Of a stretch of 64,000 bases of DNA, positions 1 to 12,374 are shown in pieces. Within the stretch, counting starts at the first letter, position 1, and every line of letters begins with the position of its first letter. Both the position numbers and the translations under genes were made by a program. Location: contig OZ234493.1 in the NCBI GenBank assembly GCA_965153455.1, positions 6,438,213-6,502,212 on the forward strand, in the 5' to 3' direction. This stretch comes from Sphagnum compactum (lineage: Eukaryota > Bryophyta > Sphagnopsida > Sphagnales). A model generated the notes under the pieces. It ran no database searches, had not been told where the DNA came from, and worked only from the letters and a program-made list of their open reading frames with translations.

Positions 1-43
1 TTGTTTATAATAATAAATATAAAATAGAAAAATGAAAAATTAT

Positions 44-45
<2 letters not shown>

Positions 46-80
<35 letters not shown>
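46..80. repeat. (TA)n microsatellite
   Basis: An uninterrupted TA dinucleotide run of about 35 bases. It is followed at about 170-213 by a degenerate CCAT/CCGT tetranucleotide tract. The stretch from 230 to 700 is A-rich low-complexity DNA with no credible gene. Confidence 0.9.
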
Positions 81-84
<4 letters not shown>

Positions 85-739
85 CGTCAAATACACACAC
101 CTGTGTGCATTATGCACGGGGCTCAAACTTGTTATATATAGTAAAGGACGTCGAGATGAAATGAAGCTTTCCATCCATCCGTCCGTCCGTTATCCGTCCC
201 GTCATCCATCCAAACAGAACAAATATATATTTAAAAAAAGGAAAAAACTAGAAAAAAAATAAAAACAGAAAAACACTTTAACAATTAGAAAATTTTTGTA
301 AACCTTTAAACATGAAACAAAAAAGGGAAATACAGTAAAATAATCTTTTAAAAAAATTAAAAAATAGATGACAAAAAATAAGAAACCAAACAGAGAGCAA
401 AAGAAAGAGAAAAAAAAACCACACTTGAAAAAAAAAATGAGGTTTGTCTTCTTTTTCCAAACTTCAAACCTGCATCTAATCAAACAAAAATAAAAAAGTT
501 TTTTTAATTATTTTTATTATAAAAAATATTAGAAAAATTAGAATTTTTTTGGAAAAGAAAATAGAAACTAAATAAATAGGGAAAAAGAAACACTTTATTT
601 GTATTATACAAAATAATAATAAAAACAGAAAACACATAAAAATAAAAAAGATAAAAGTTTTTAAAAAAAACTAAAACATGAACCAAACATTGTTGAAATA
701 ACACACCTGTGCATTAGGCACGGGGTTCAAACTAGTACA

Positions 740-1700
740 TAGGTAAGGGCTGTTTTTAGTACCTATTTACTAACCACCTGTTTGTGGGTATTTTGTAGGT
801 AGGTAGGGAAAAAAGGCATCTGAGCCAACAACCATGGTTAGCTAGGGAACTGGAACCGAACAGAAAATTGTTTCCTGACCACTTACCATTCATCCTTCAT
901 GGTGCGCTTGGTGGGTGCTGGTTCACTGTGACCCCCAGCGGGTGCCGAATAGTACTTGTTGGGAATAACACTAAAAAAATTAAATTCACACAATTTTTAT
1001 GCCATGTAAAGCCCCACAAGCCGAGCTTTAACATATTTGGGCCTGCACTTGGCTTCACCTCACAGGCCCCTTGTTCCGATAAAGAACACCCCCTGGAGCT
1101 TGACCCAACACAAAATGTACCCCCACACAACCCATTTTGACTCTGCACCCCAAATAGAAACCCTGGGAAGGTCTTGGCTCACTCAAGATGGCAAAATGGG
1201 GCCCATCATCCATGATGCACAAAACAACCTGTTTCTGTCATAAATGTCCTCAAATCACCTACCTGACACGAGCCTTGCATAGTATGCAACTGGCTGTGCC
1301 ATAAAACAAAAGTTCTCTTCAGCTTAGTTGACTTCCATTTTCGATACTTTATGGCTATGTTCTGAGCCTTGTGTGTAGTGAAGTGATTTCTTTTCCATCT
1401 TCCCACTGCTGAAGGTGGACAAAACATGGAAACAACAAGTTTTTTGGTTCTTTCCAATCAATGTGGATGTGAAACAAAATATTACCAAGTTCCTCGACTC
1501 TCAACATTTTTGGACAAGGCATCTATGTTGGTACTGATACCACTCTTGTTTGGGTGTAAAACAAGGAGGACCATACACTAGTATGGCCGTCAAGCTGGAT
1601 GCTACCTCTAGCCACTTGTATAGGCACCTACTATTTTCCTATTCACGAATGGTAAAGCCCTCCTGGAGATTTACCAGTGTAAATGTAAAGGGCAGATACA
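740..1700. other. Intergenic, no gene recognised
   Basis: Unique-looking intergenic sequence. Short open frames occur on both strands, but none has a recognisable domain, splice context or coding-like composition. Nothing further can be supported. Confidence 0.5.
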
Positions 1701-1710
1701 TAATTTGTGC

Positions 1711-2030
1711 AATGTCCCTCATGCACTTAAGCCCCGTCCAATAAGTTCTTACTTCTTACAAATGTACAGAGGGAAAGTATGTTTTGCAATTTCCCTCCAT
1801 ATGTACATAAGAACCCACCACCCTCATGCACTTAAGGCCCTCTCCAGCGGGTTCTTAGTTCTTACACTTGTACAAAGGGAAAGTATGTTTTGTAATTTCC
1901 CTCCATTCGTACATAAGAACCCACCACCCTCATGCACTTAAGGCCCTCTCCAGCGGGTTCTTAGTTCTTACACATGTACAAAGGGAAAGTATGTTTTGTA
2001 ATTTCCCTCCATACGTACATAGGAATCCAC
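1711..2030. repeat. ~106-bp tandem repeat, three copies, each an imperfect inverted repeat
   Basis: The word ATGCACTTAA recurs at 1721, 1826 and 1932, giving a period of 105-106 bp. Copies two and three are nearly identical and the first is more diverged. Each unit is itself palindromic: GGGTTCTTA, TGTAC and AGGGAAA are mirrored by TTTCCCT, GTACA and TAAGAACCC around a centre near GTATGTTTTGTAA, so a single strand could fold into hairpins. The high similarity of units two and three suggests recent amplification. Confidence 0.9.
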
Positions 2031-2039
2031 CCTGCTATC

Positions 2040-4735
2040 AATGAATCATTACCATCCATGCAGGAGAATCCAGCCATTGAGCTTTACATAATAATGCCCT
2101 CAGAACACTTGGCACTGCCAACATTTGGGCCTTTCCTCGGCTCTCACCTTGGGCAACAGGCCCTTGTTTTGGGAATGCCTTGTCCCTTGAGCCTTACCTA
2201 CCATGTAAAGCATTGGCCAAAAAGCTTTAGTGTATTAGAGGGCATGTTATAAGCAGAATTTTTTCCTCTGCAAAAGGGTCAGGTGTTTTTTTTTGGAAAT
2301 GCCTCACCTCTTTTTGTTCATAACCCCTCAAAAAATTCGTAAATATTACTCTGTTTCTTTTAGAGTTACAAGATGATTTGTAGAGCTTAAGATGATGATT
2401 TCAGAGCAGTTTAAATCGCTCAATTTGAAAAACCCCCCCCCCAAATAAAAAGAAAAAGTTATGCACTGATGAAGTAGGAGGGGTCAAAATGAAAGAAACG
2501 TGTTTTGCAATTCAAAAAAAAAAGTATTTTCTTTACTGCTCTTTCTGGGCTGCTCCTTTGGCTTTGCAATTTTAAAGAGTTTGAGAATGCGCTCCTACAA
2601 CATTTTAAATCACTCAAAATGGAGAAGAATTGAGAAAGATCTGCCAAAGTGTTTGGTGATAGGCTAGTGTTTGGTGGGGGGCATGGTTTACCCTACCCTA
2701 CCCAAAATCTCTTGAACTTTGTCTTTGGTAATACCTAAATGCACCTAGATGAGTGAAAGTTTCTAAATGGAGGGGGTGGCTTTAGCCAGAAAGATAGATC
2801 TAGTAGGCCCAATTCAAAACATCTGCACTTAAAAGTACAATTATCTAATAATTGCTTTGAACTAATTCTTTGTTCTATGTTGCAATTTTATGCACGGGAT
2901 GGACAGGAAACTTAAAAACACATGACCATGTACTCTTCAACAGGTGAAATTTGTTTCCCTTGTATGCTCTTTACATGTTCAAAATAGTTGAGCATAAAAT
3001 CCTCCAATAAGCATCATATAGTGTATCTATCTGCATGCACCCTTCTAGAGTGAAAGAACATGTGGGGCATTTTCGAAACTAAAACACGCACTCTTGCAGG
3101 CATTTTGTTTTCTGAAAGGCCTCAACAAAAAAAATTGCAATATTTCAAAAAAATTTACACCCTGCAAAAGCCCTCAGGCCAAGGCCAAGGTCCCATAGTA
3201 GTTACCTTCGCAGCTTGACACTAATTATATCATTTTCCAGAAATGTCGAAATTTCTCGCCCCAAAATTATTTTCCAAAGGAACCAAATTTTCTGGAGAAG
3301 AATATTGATTCGTCAAGAATTTTCCATTTGTTGAAATGAAAATTTCAAACTTAATTAATTATACAACAAACATGTGTGGAAGTTGAGGAGGTACTACAGT
3401 ATGGTGATGTCTGCCACATGCAAAGGTGGTAATAATTTCAAGGATCTTACTATGGGGCCTTTTTTTTAAAAAATATGACCTGAGAACTCTACACAGCTTG
3501 GTAGGTGAACTCTAAACCCTAAACAGAATTTGTCTTCACATATGATTCAAGCTGGTGTGAAATTGTGAGTCTTGGGGAGAATTGTTAGAAAATCAGCTTG
3601 TATGTTTCTACTTGTATGTGAGCCAGGAGTACTATGATTCTGAGTCCCACTCCAGAGTCCATCTTGGAGCTTGTGTCGGCACCCTTGCTGACAAGTGGAT
3701 AACTTGGGAGTGATCAGGATATCATTGATGCCACCATGCCTAATCTTAAACTCTTAGGGATTCGGAATTTTGGAGGTCAGTGTTCAAAAACAGTGGCAAA
3801 ATTTCTACCATCAACAATTTCTACATTTTGCATCTGTGGAGGATAGCCTCCTCCTTTCTGCAAAGCTGTGTGGGAAAGGCAGTAGTCCAAGTAGTCATCT
3901 GCCTCTGTTCCCAAAGTGCTTGAACATCTGAAACACATTCAGTTGAAATATTCAAAATCCAGTTACACAAAAGGAACTCCTCTCACACATGAAAAATTCT
4001 GGACATATGTAATTTTCAAGTACCATTTAAGACTCGAAATTTTGCCTACTCATATCAAATTTTAAAATGTTTCTTGAAGAATATGAAATGAATGGTACGA
4101 GACAATCAAACATTTTACTAAAAAATGTAGCAAGACCAAAAATTAAGTTTAAGAACATGAAAAAGACTTTTTAAAAACAACTGAATTCTTGATCTCTTGG
4201 ACTCATAATAGAGTATATAAGAGGGCCACTTATAGGAGTACTCCACTTGAAGAGTATGTGGATCAATATGTGCAACAAAGGACCTTAAAAAGGCAGAACT
4301 TTTTCAGACTACTAGTCAAAGGGTTAATGACTGTGAAACTTGGTCACTTTATGGTTTTGAATGGCTCAAATAGATTGGCATAATTAAAGCTAAAGCCCAT
4401 AAAGCTAAAAGCCCATAATAAAACTCAATGTGAAGTATCGAACTTTTTTAAATACAGACTGAAAATTTTAATTTAAAAAGGTCCTAAAATTGAAGTGTTA
4501 GTACTCTTTTCATGTACTAGTAGAAGTCATTCCCAATGAGTATACCCCATATTGAATGTGTTACATAATTTTTCTAGTGATATATGTAATTAGTTTCCAG
4601 CTGAATGATGAAGAACACCTCTTCCCATAGGAGAGGGCAAACCCTGCTTGAATACTGCTAAGGAGTTTCAGGTATTCAAGAACTGGAAAGGATCTAACTA
4701 CTGGAGAGGATTGCAACATTACCGTTCTGGAAAAC
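2040..4735. other. Intergenic, no gene recognised
   Basis: AT-rich intergenic DNA. It contains a run of C at about 2429-2439 and short A/T runs. Short open frames (for example 4189-4383) show no recognisable family. No RNA gene or complete transposon was seen. Confidence 0.45.
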
Positions 4736-4737
4736 CA

Positions 4738-4905
4738 CTCCTTTGGCACACCACATCCTGAAAGGTCCTCAACAAGGACTCCTTTGGAGAGTTCTCTTAC
4801 CCAAAAGGCCACCCCCACCCGCTCCTTTGCCACACCACATCCTGAAAGGTCCCCATCAAGGACTCCTTTGGATAGTTTTTACCCAAAAGGCCACCCCCAC
4901 CTGGA
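4738..4905. repeat. 84-bp direct tandem duplication
   Basis: The segment beginning CACACCACATCCTGAAAGG at 4747 recurs at 4831, a period of 84 bp, ending with ACCCAAAAGGCCACCCCCAC in both copies. The few differences between copies indicate a fairly young duplication. The period is a multiple of three, so a spurious open frame reads through both copies, but no protein family is recognisable. It lies about 0.5 kb downstream of the chloride-channel gene. Confidence 0.88.
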
Positions 4906-5422
4906 GAATCAGCAGATTACATACAGGACTGGGAGCTGTTCAACACAGTATTATACCCCACAATTCATAGCCACAGAACTATGTTTCAACCGTATCACAT
5001 GGAATGCAATCCCACTTTGAGAACTTACTGTAGGCATCATCATTCAGGCATACTTTGTTGCTACATCCTGACCCAAAAAAAAGAGGTAAAATGTCATAAG
5101 ACCAACATATGAGAATAGTACTTGCCTACTGATGACCAAAATGTCTGGAGTCCTGTACCCATATATGACTGCCAGAATTGTCTGGGTCAAGCCGAGAACC
5201 TCTAAAGTGGTCTATCTCAGGCATTGGCTCCATGTTACAGCTGCATGACTACTGCTAGAGGAAGTTAAACAACTCAGTGTCCTACAAAAGTATTTCTTGT
5301 GCTTGCAAAAAATCTGGCTGCTGATGTGACCATGATATGCCCTGAAAAATGATAACCTCAGGCCACTTTTGTGTGGAATTTGAAGTGCTAGACTAATTGC
5401 AAGGAAACTTGCTGAGATGCTC

Positions 5423-8403
5423 CTAGTTATAATCTCTAGCACCAATGGTAACTCGTGCTGCTTGCTTCTTCTGTGCCTTAGTGATCAGGTGTTCTCTAGC
5501 CTGAACTTGCAACTTAATAAGTTCTTTGATATTTTCACGGGCTTTTGCACACATGCGGTCTAATGGTAGGATTGGAAAAGGCTCCTCTATCAGCACCCCA
5601 ACCTGTTAAAACATACACCACAGGATTCATTGTCTCTGTAAGAAGTCAACAAGTCACTCAAAGGTGAGCTGTTGGAACCCACCGCAGGCAGTTGAAGCCG
5701 ATTGCAAATGAATCACACCCATTCATTCCAAACACAATTGCAAGAACAGAATTAAAGAAAAAGATAATAGAGCTTTCCACTGGGAATTCATAGAGTGTTA
5801 TCAATTCTTGCAAAGAGCACACCAGAAACTATGAACACAGATTTGTGACATTATCTGAAACAGCAGTTGTATTGCTGTTTCTCATGAAGTGAAGAGAAGA
5901 GCACAAGAAATGGAAAAAAGAAGCCCAAAAGTTACCTCCTCAATACAAAACAGACAAGCTGCACTGATGAAGGTGGCTGGGATGACCATCAATTTGCAAT
6001 CATCCCACAGGACGACAGGTAGGGTCAAATGCCACAGCACCAGAATCCGGGATGTAAGGCGTGTATAGGAAAGTGGAATTGGAGTCCTGATCAGGCGCTC
6101 ACATACACTAATGCTATCATTGAACTGTGACATGTTCGCATCCTGCATCCCCATGTTGATAACAGCACATCAAGAAAAATTTAATCAGACAAGTTCAGAC
6201 ATCTGGGGACTTTCCTTCCACAACAAGAATTTTGGAGGAGATAAGTTACCTGTTCAACATACTGATGTGATAATGACAAGAAAATGATTGTTTGATGACC
6301 CTAAACCCTAAAATGTACACATGGGTGCATTCACAAACGGTGCTTGGTACAGTATTACTGACCAGAAGGCTCCTCTCACTATCTTGCAACAGGACTTGTC
6401 TGAGAGACTGAGTCATTAGCTGAATCAGACAGTTGGGGCGATGCTCTGAGCACATCACAAGAGCAAGGTCATCTTCATCCAAAATGTCCTTCAGCTCTTG
6501 CCAAGTGTCTGACCCATACAGTAGATGACACTGCAAGAATACAAAAAGTTGCATTAATTGTATACTCCCTTGGCCAGATTGTGACTGTGTTTCATAGGCC
6601 TTTCTCTGCTAGTCTGCAATCACTCAATACATTAGCAATTACACACACTCATACCATTAGAAGAATAAGTATACCTGTCATGGAGAAGAAGAATAGGAAT
6701 ATGTGCCTCCTACCCAGAAAGCCTTATGGTTACTAATGACTGCCTGTTCTATTTGTGGTATAAAGAAGCTAGAGGATGATTTGGCTTCTTACATGGGAAA
6801 TTCCGCAAGATCTGCAGATTTACACTTGGGACCTTGCTGGACATGGCCCTGAACCCCTATGCAATAGATTGGTTTATGGGATTCATGGTCCAACCTTTCT
6901 TGCAGGTAAGACAATTGTGTATCAGTGTGAGGAACTTTATGACCAAGGCAGACTATTTACAGCTTCATCTAGCAGCAAGAAAGCTATCAAAATATGTGCC
7001 ACCTTCTCGAAGATTAGGTGTATGCATGTGAGTGAGAAACACTAAGAATGTTCATACATTCCAGCTTCTTTATGAGGATACCTCAATAGCAACAGGGAAA
7101 AAGGAGGCACAACTCTTTATGGACATCACCAACTTTGTACTGCCAGTTATCTAAGCTGGATAGACAAGAAAGTTGCAAGGACATTTTCAAGGGGGGATAC
7201 AACACTGACAGTTGGATGCACTTTGACACAATATCACAACTCCTACAGTTCTGCATTGGCCATGACAGTTAAATATGAAAGCACAGGAATAGAAGGCAGA
7301 AATACTGGCTCAAGGGATGAAGAATCAGACTCGGGAAAAGAGAAGATGGTGATTCAGAATGCAAAGAAGGCTGCCATTTGTCCCAAAACAGGAAGAAATG
7401 AACACAACAAAACAAAACGATGTTGGAATGTAGACGGAGAGAATCAGAGTAATTGTTTCACCTTGAGAGCAACAGGGAAGGCTTCAATGTACCGCAGCAG
7501 AAACTCCTTTTGATTGGAGTCTTCAGGTTCTTGGATCCATGCTACTGATTGGCGAGCCAAGTCCTTGGTGCTGCTGATCACTTTGGTCCAGGTTTTGCGA
7601 GCTTCATCATATCGAGAATATGAAGCTTCTGTCCGAAACACTAGAAGTAACGCCAGGGCAGGAGCACTCAACTCATAAGGCAGAGCCGATGCATGCAGCA
7701 GTGAGAAGTATGGAGGTAGCAATCCAGTGGAGATAGCACTATTATATGCCGCTATTACAGAGGCGATCAATGTGATTATTCCAACAGGGGGACCTAGAGA
7801 GAGAATGACACGGGAAGATAAGCTTGAAAGGAAATGCCGGGCATGTCTTGTCGAGCTTCGATGCCGCAACCAGTCATCGTGAGTGTAAAATGTTCTCCTC
7901 TTATGCATCCCCCTCTCGGCTACGGCATCGGCCCAGGCAGGGATATTCATGAAGGCTTTCACAGCATTCAGATCGCGCAAACCTAACTGGATTGGCTGCT
8001 CCTCGGGAGTTGAGGCAAGTTGAGCTTTTTCCATTTCTGAAACAGAGGGGAGGCTCCCGTTTGTCCTCTTCCCTGCACGGGAACAGACAGAAGGCTCGCT
8101 AAAGTATTCTTTTTTTGCACTGAACGCAGCAGACTGTTTCTCTACCTCCATGCTTTCCAGCCTACCGAAACTCGGCCTGTCGTTGGACAGCTTTGTCGCA
8201 GCCATATCGTTCCTTTCGCAAACAACAAGCTGAGCAGGACGACTTCTCCATGAGCACGACGATGCAGATGACCTGAGTGCGGATCGAGAGAGAGGCAATT
8301 GAAAGAAATACCTCTTCAAAACTACTTTACTGCTATAGCTTGACCCCTGCTGCAGTAGCGTAGAATCACCAGCTACTACGCAACCAAAAACCTCACACTG
8401 CAT
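5423..8403 (-). CDS. VCCN1: Chloroplast bestrophin-like chloride channel (VCCN1 type)
   Basis: Predicted voltage-dependent anion channel of the thylakoid membrane (UPF0187/bestrophin-like). Arabidopsis relatives pass chloride into the lumen and tune proton motive force. Four exons on the minus strand: 8403-7462, 6530-6363, 6142-5936 and 5602-5423. All introns are GT-AG in phase 0, giving 498 aa. Residues 1-170 are Ser/Arg-rich at first, as in a transit peptide, then a variable linker. The channel domain starts near residue 176 (DDWLRHRSS) with a membrane segment at about 198-222, then family motifs ASYSRYDEARKTW, CHLLYGSDTW, PIPLSYTRLTSR, DDCKLMVIPATFISAACLF, and CIEE joined across the last intron to VGVLIEEPFPILPLDRMC. 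Arabidopsis VCCN1 is near 410 aa, so this N terminus is long and the start at 8403 is less certain than the rest. It could equally be the VCCN2 paralogue. Confidence 0.93.
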
Positions 8404-8542
8404 TGTTGCATAAGCTGAGAGATACTGCTGCTCAAATTTGTAAATAGACGGGAAAAAAACACCTCACATCACGACACAACTCACAAAACAAGTCCTAATG
8501 TGTACAAAACCAGGAAGCACCGACTGCAGAAAATCCTTGCTT

Positions 8543-8825
8543 CTCTTCTTGAACGCAATGTTATCCCGATACGCGATCCTACAGAGGGAAAGCGCAAGAA
8601 TAGCACGATGGTTGCTTCTAGCTCCAATAGACAAAGAAACAGTCGGGTGTCAACCAAAATCATGAAACAACGAACTCAGAAAAAAAATCCTAAACCGGAA
8701 AGGACTATTAGTAGCAGAAAACTCTGAGTTCTCTTGGACGCAGAATCGTCCCGATAGACGATCCGATCAAGCGACAGCGCAAATCCAAGTAGATGGATGG
8801 TTCCAGATACTACAACAGACAACAG
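8543..8825. repeat. Diverged ~95-bp direct duplication upstream of the channel gene
   Basis: A block at about 8543-8641 (Ile-box-like words GAACGC, TATCCCGATA, CGATCC, AGCGCAA, CAATAGAC) recurs with clear divergence at about 8729-8825 (GGACGC, GTCCCGATAGACGATCC, CAGCGCAAATCC, CAACAGAC). The copies sit 140-420 bp upstream of the chloride-channel ATG, so they may lie in its promoter or 5' UTR. A regulatory role is only an inference. Confidence 0.7.
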
Positions 8826-9036
8826 CAGTACAACAGATCGATGCACAAAGATCCAAAATCCGCGGAATCAGAATCAGGAAGGAGCGACTAAAGAAAACTC
8901 CATTGCAATAAAGAATTGAAGTTGAGACACACGCATGCTCTTTTGGATGACATTCTCCGCCAGTTTTCCGGAAAAAACTAGAGAGAAATTGAACACTCTT
9001 TCAGAAACTGTCAGAAATTGATCTCTCCTGCACCTC

Positions 9037-9150
9037 AAAAGCTTGCCAACAAACACAAAAGCTCCCGCGCCCGTCCGCCCGCCCGCCAATAGAAACGCCT
9101 TAAAAGCTTGCCAACGAACACAAACATTCTCGCATCCGCCAATAGAAAGG
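9037..9150. repeat. ~70-bp direct duplication
   Basis: AAAAGCTTGCCAACAAACACAAA followed by CGCCAATAGAAA at about 9037-9098 is repeated as AAAAGCTTGCCAACGAACACAAA and CGCCAATAGAAA at about 9102-9149. It lies about 0.65 kb upstream of the channel gene start. The first copy contains an expanded GCCCGTCC/GCCCGCC tract. Confidence 0.8.
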
Positions 9151-9259
9151 AGAAACTCTGCAACATGAACTTCCAGAAATGGAAGCCGTCGTCGCTACAA
9201 GAAACGACAAAAAAAAAACCTTAAAAAGCGGAAACAAAAGAGCGAGGACACAAGGAGTC

Positions 9260-10800
9260 TAGACTCTAGAAACACTTCCTACACAACAAGCAAGCATGCT
9301 CCACCACCACAAGCAAAGTCCGTGGTCACCTAACCCTAAAATCAAGGAGACCAAAAAAGTACCCACGTACCAACTTGGACCAAAAATTGGCACCAAAAGT
9401 GGCCGCGTGCAAATTTTTATATATATTAACCCCAAAATGCTTTGCTTCACAGGCCTAAAATTATTATAAATAATTTATTATTATTAAATAATAATTTTTT
9501 TACTTTCCATTCAACACTATTAGCATGTTTTGTGTGATTTTTCTTTTCATATGCAATTGATTCTTGATTGTTGGAAGTGGGAATCACATTTTTTTATTAT
9601 TCATAAAATAATAAATAAATAAATAAAGAAAGCTCTTTTGATTTATGATGATCTTTGAGTTGCATAGGGCTTTTTTTTAAAAGCTTTCAAAATGGTCTAT
9701 TTGATTGGGAATTTTCAAGTAGATTTGGGTGAAGTTTTGATCACATAAAGTGCATGGATTGTGAGTCTCTAGTTGTTTAGTTGGTGAACCTTATTGTTTT
9801 GCACTCAACATTGCACCATTGAGGAGGGTGATGAGATCATAGGTGAGTGAGTAACAAGGGGTTAACTCTTTAAACTAATTTATGAGTTAACTTAGGAGTT
9901 CTAGCATATTGGGAGCCCTTCAAAGTTGTTACCCATTTTCAATCATTCTCACATTCACATTCCAAATATTGGAAGGTTTCATTCTTACTTGAAAAATTGG
10001 GTTGAATGTTTGCATTACTTGGTCATTGTGATAATTGGCATATTAGGATGCAACCCTAGTGCATTGTCAAAAGACTTTTGTTGGTCGGTGAAACCTTAAG
10101 ATTCAATCTTGAATAGCACTTGCCCAAATCCTTTGTGTTCAATCTAACTTTGCTATATAATTAACCTTCACTTGATTTTGGCTTAATTTTTAATAGAAGA
10201 TTCGAAGTGTGTAAATTTTGAATCCATCGATTGGATTTGTAATTAGATGAATAACTAAATAGATCAAACCATCTTTTTAACTAAAACTTCAAATGGTTAG
10301 AGATAAAATGGTTGTGAAAAGGGCTTAAAGGTTCTCTTAACCTTTGAATGTCACAAAAGACCAATTTGGTTTGTCACCTTCCTAGCTAGAAACAATGGCT
10401 TCAAAGTCTAACATACACGGCTTATAGTTGCCCACCATTTCGATGAGAGTTTCCTATCACTAGCTACCCATTATAGAACTTTTATAAATTGCCCAACATG
10501 ATAGGAAGCTTTGTGGAGTTTTATACAACATCAACATGAAAGTCAATGAGAAGTTTTGTTACTCAATCAAAGTTTTGTTAATCAATATAAGAGTCAAATC
10601 AAATGGAGTTATGGGACATGAACAAGGGTTGAACCTTTGCACATTGTCCAAAAAGAATCAAGATTTCTTTGTTTGCATGTAAATGCTTCTTTCAACTCTG
10701 ACATCTCATCTCTTTTTCATCCCAAGTTCAAATGCTTCTTTTTTTTTCCACCACACTCATATGAATGCATTTTACTTACCTTTGAAATTTTGAATTCAAT
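9260..10800. other. Intergenic, no gene recognised
   Basis: AT-rich intergenic DNA with TTATTA/AATAAATA-type low-complexity patches at about 9460-9630. No coding, RNA or complete transposon signal was found on either strand. Confidence 0.45.
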
Positions 10801-10826
10801 GAAAAAAGGTAAGAGGATCAAATTTT

Positions 10827-11469
10827 AGGTGAATGCATGAATGAGTGGACCAAAAATGGCACATGATAACATTCTCATAAGTCCATTTTTCTGGTATTTT
10901 TTTCAAGCTTTAGAATGACTAAATAGTTAAATAGTAATAATCCAATCAATTTCAAAATATTTTTTCCATATTTGAAATTTCCCAACTAGAAAATATTATT
11001 CTGTACATGTGTGCTCAAAATGATATTTTCTAGTTGGGAAATTACATGTATGCACAAATTCAAGATTAAAAACATGTTTTTTAACATTATATTTTTTTTT
11101 GAAAAAAATCAATTTTGACCATTAAAAAGTTCATAACAATAGTTTTATGAAATATATTGTTCAAAAGGATTTCATTTTTAGATTCCTCATGATTTTCTAC
11201 AAAGGATAATGAATCCCTATTAAAACTTTCACAACAATATCCACACAAAACAAAGTTGATATACAAATCCAAAATTATATTTATATTCCATGTGTTGTAA
11301 TACAAAAGTTCGCCCACTTAACTTAAAATCATTAATTAACTGATAACATGATCACACATGTCTATTGGATAGAATATCAATTATAATACAAACCAAAAGG
11401 TTTTGAACAAAATCAATTTGAAAAAATTGCAATGCAACAATATTGGTCCACTCATTCACGCATTCACCT
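10827..11469. mobile_element. Non-autonomous inverted-repeat (MITE-like) element, ~640 bp
   Basis: The 26-base left arm (10827-10852, AGGTGAATGC then ATGAATGAGTGGACCA) is matched in reverse complement by 11444-11469 with one mismatch. The inner portion TGAGTGGACCA is the same terminus found at 17277 and 17898. A second, internal, perfect 21-bp inverted repeat lies at 10976-10996 and 11023-11043. There is no coding capacity. I infer a fold-back or MITE-type DNA element; a target-site duplication was not clear. Confidence 0.6.
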
Positions 11470-12374
11470 TTTTTTGAAAATTTGAAAAATCTTATGATTG
11501 CCCATAACTACACCAATTGCACATTCAAAGGTGGGAAATTTCCATTTCTCAACCAAATTCCTTGAATTTTTTAAACCAAAATATTCTAGCAATTTGCGTG
11601 CATGCCCCACCAATGATGATGTGTCTTAAGATACAATATGTCTCTAGTCTCAAAAAAATATTCCCATTTTTTATCAAATTATTTGGAGTACAAAAATTTT
11701 TAAAAACTAGATGCAATTAAAAAGCATTGAAGGGTAAATATTCTTGTGACGAGTACAAACGGTTTTCTTTAGAAAAAAATGACACTTGGTGTCATATTAT
11801 GAGGATTTCTTTTTATTACCATATTTAAAAAATGTTCTAGCATGTTGCCAACATATAACACAATTGTTACAAAATTATATTTTTCTCTCTAACCTATAAA
11901 AGAAATGAAAAAAAACCTTCCCATCCATGTGACAACATTTCTATCCCCTTTTTGTCTATTCCCTTTCAATCTAACCATCATGCTTCAACATAGATGTGAA
12001 TACAACCTTTCATTTTGATGTTTATCAAACAAGCAATAATTTATCACAACTAAATTGACTAGGTTTTAGTGACTTTTAATTGTTGAACAAACAATTAGTG
12101 CTACATATCACATGTTCTTTGTGTTGTTGCCATCAATGTTGCACAATAGTGCGAGGTTCGTTTCAAATAGATTTGAATTTTTTTCGTGTTTGTCTTTTGG
12201 GCAACAATCCAAATTCCATCCAAGTTCCATGAACAATATTGTAATATTTATGAATCCACATCCAAATGGAGCTAGATCTCCATCTACCAAAAAATTGAAA
12301 TGTTTGATTGTATCAAGTTTTCCTTTTAACCAAAGCTTTGAAAATTGGTTAATTTATAGTAAGGTGTTGGTCTG

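Noticed and set aside
4743-5020. Pro-rich open frames of 75-78 codons
   Set aside because: Created by the 84-bp tandem duplication, whose length is a multiple of three; no family similarity.
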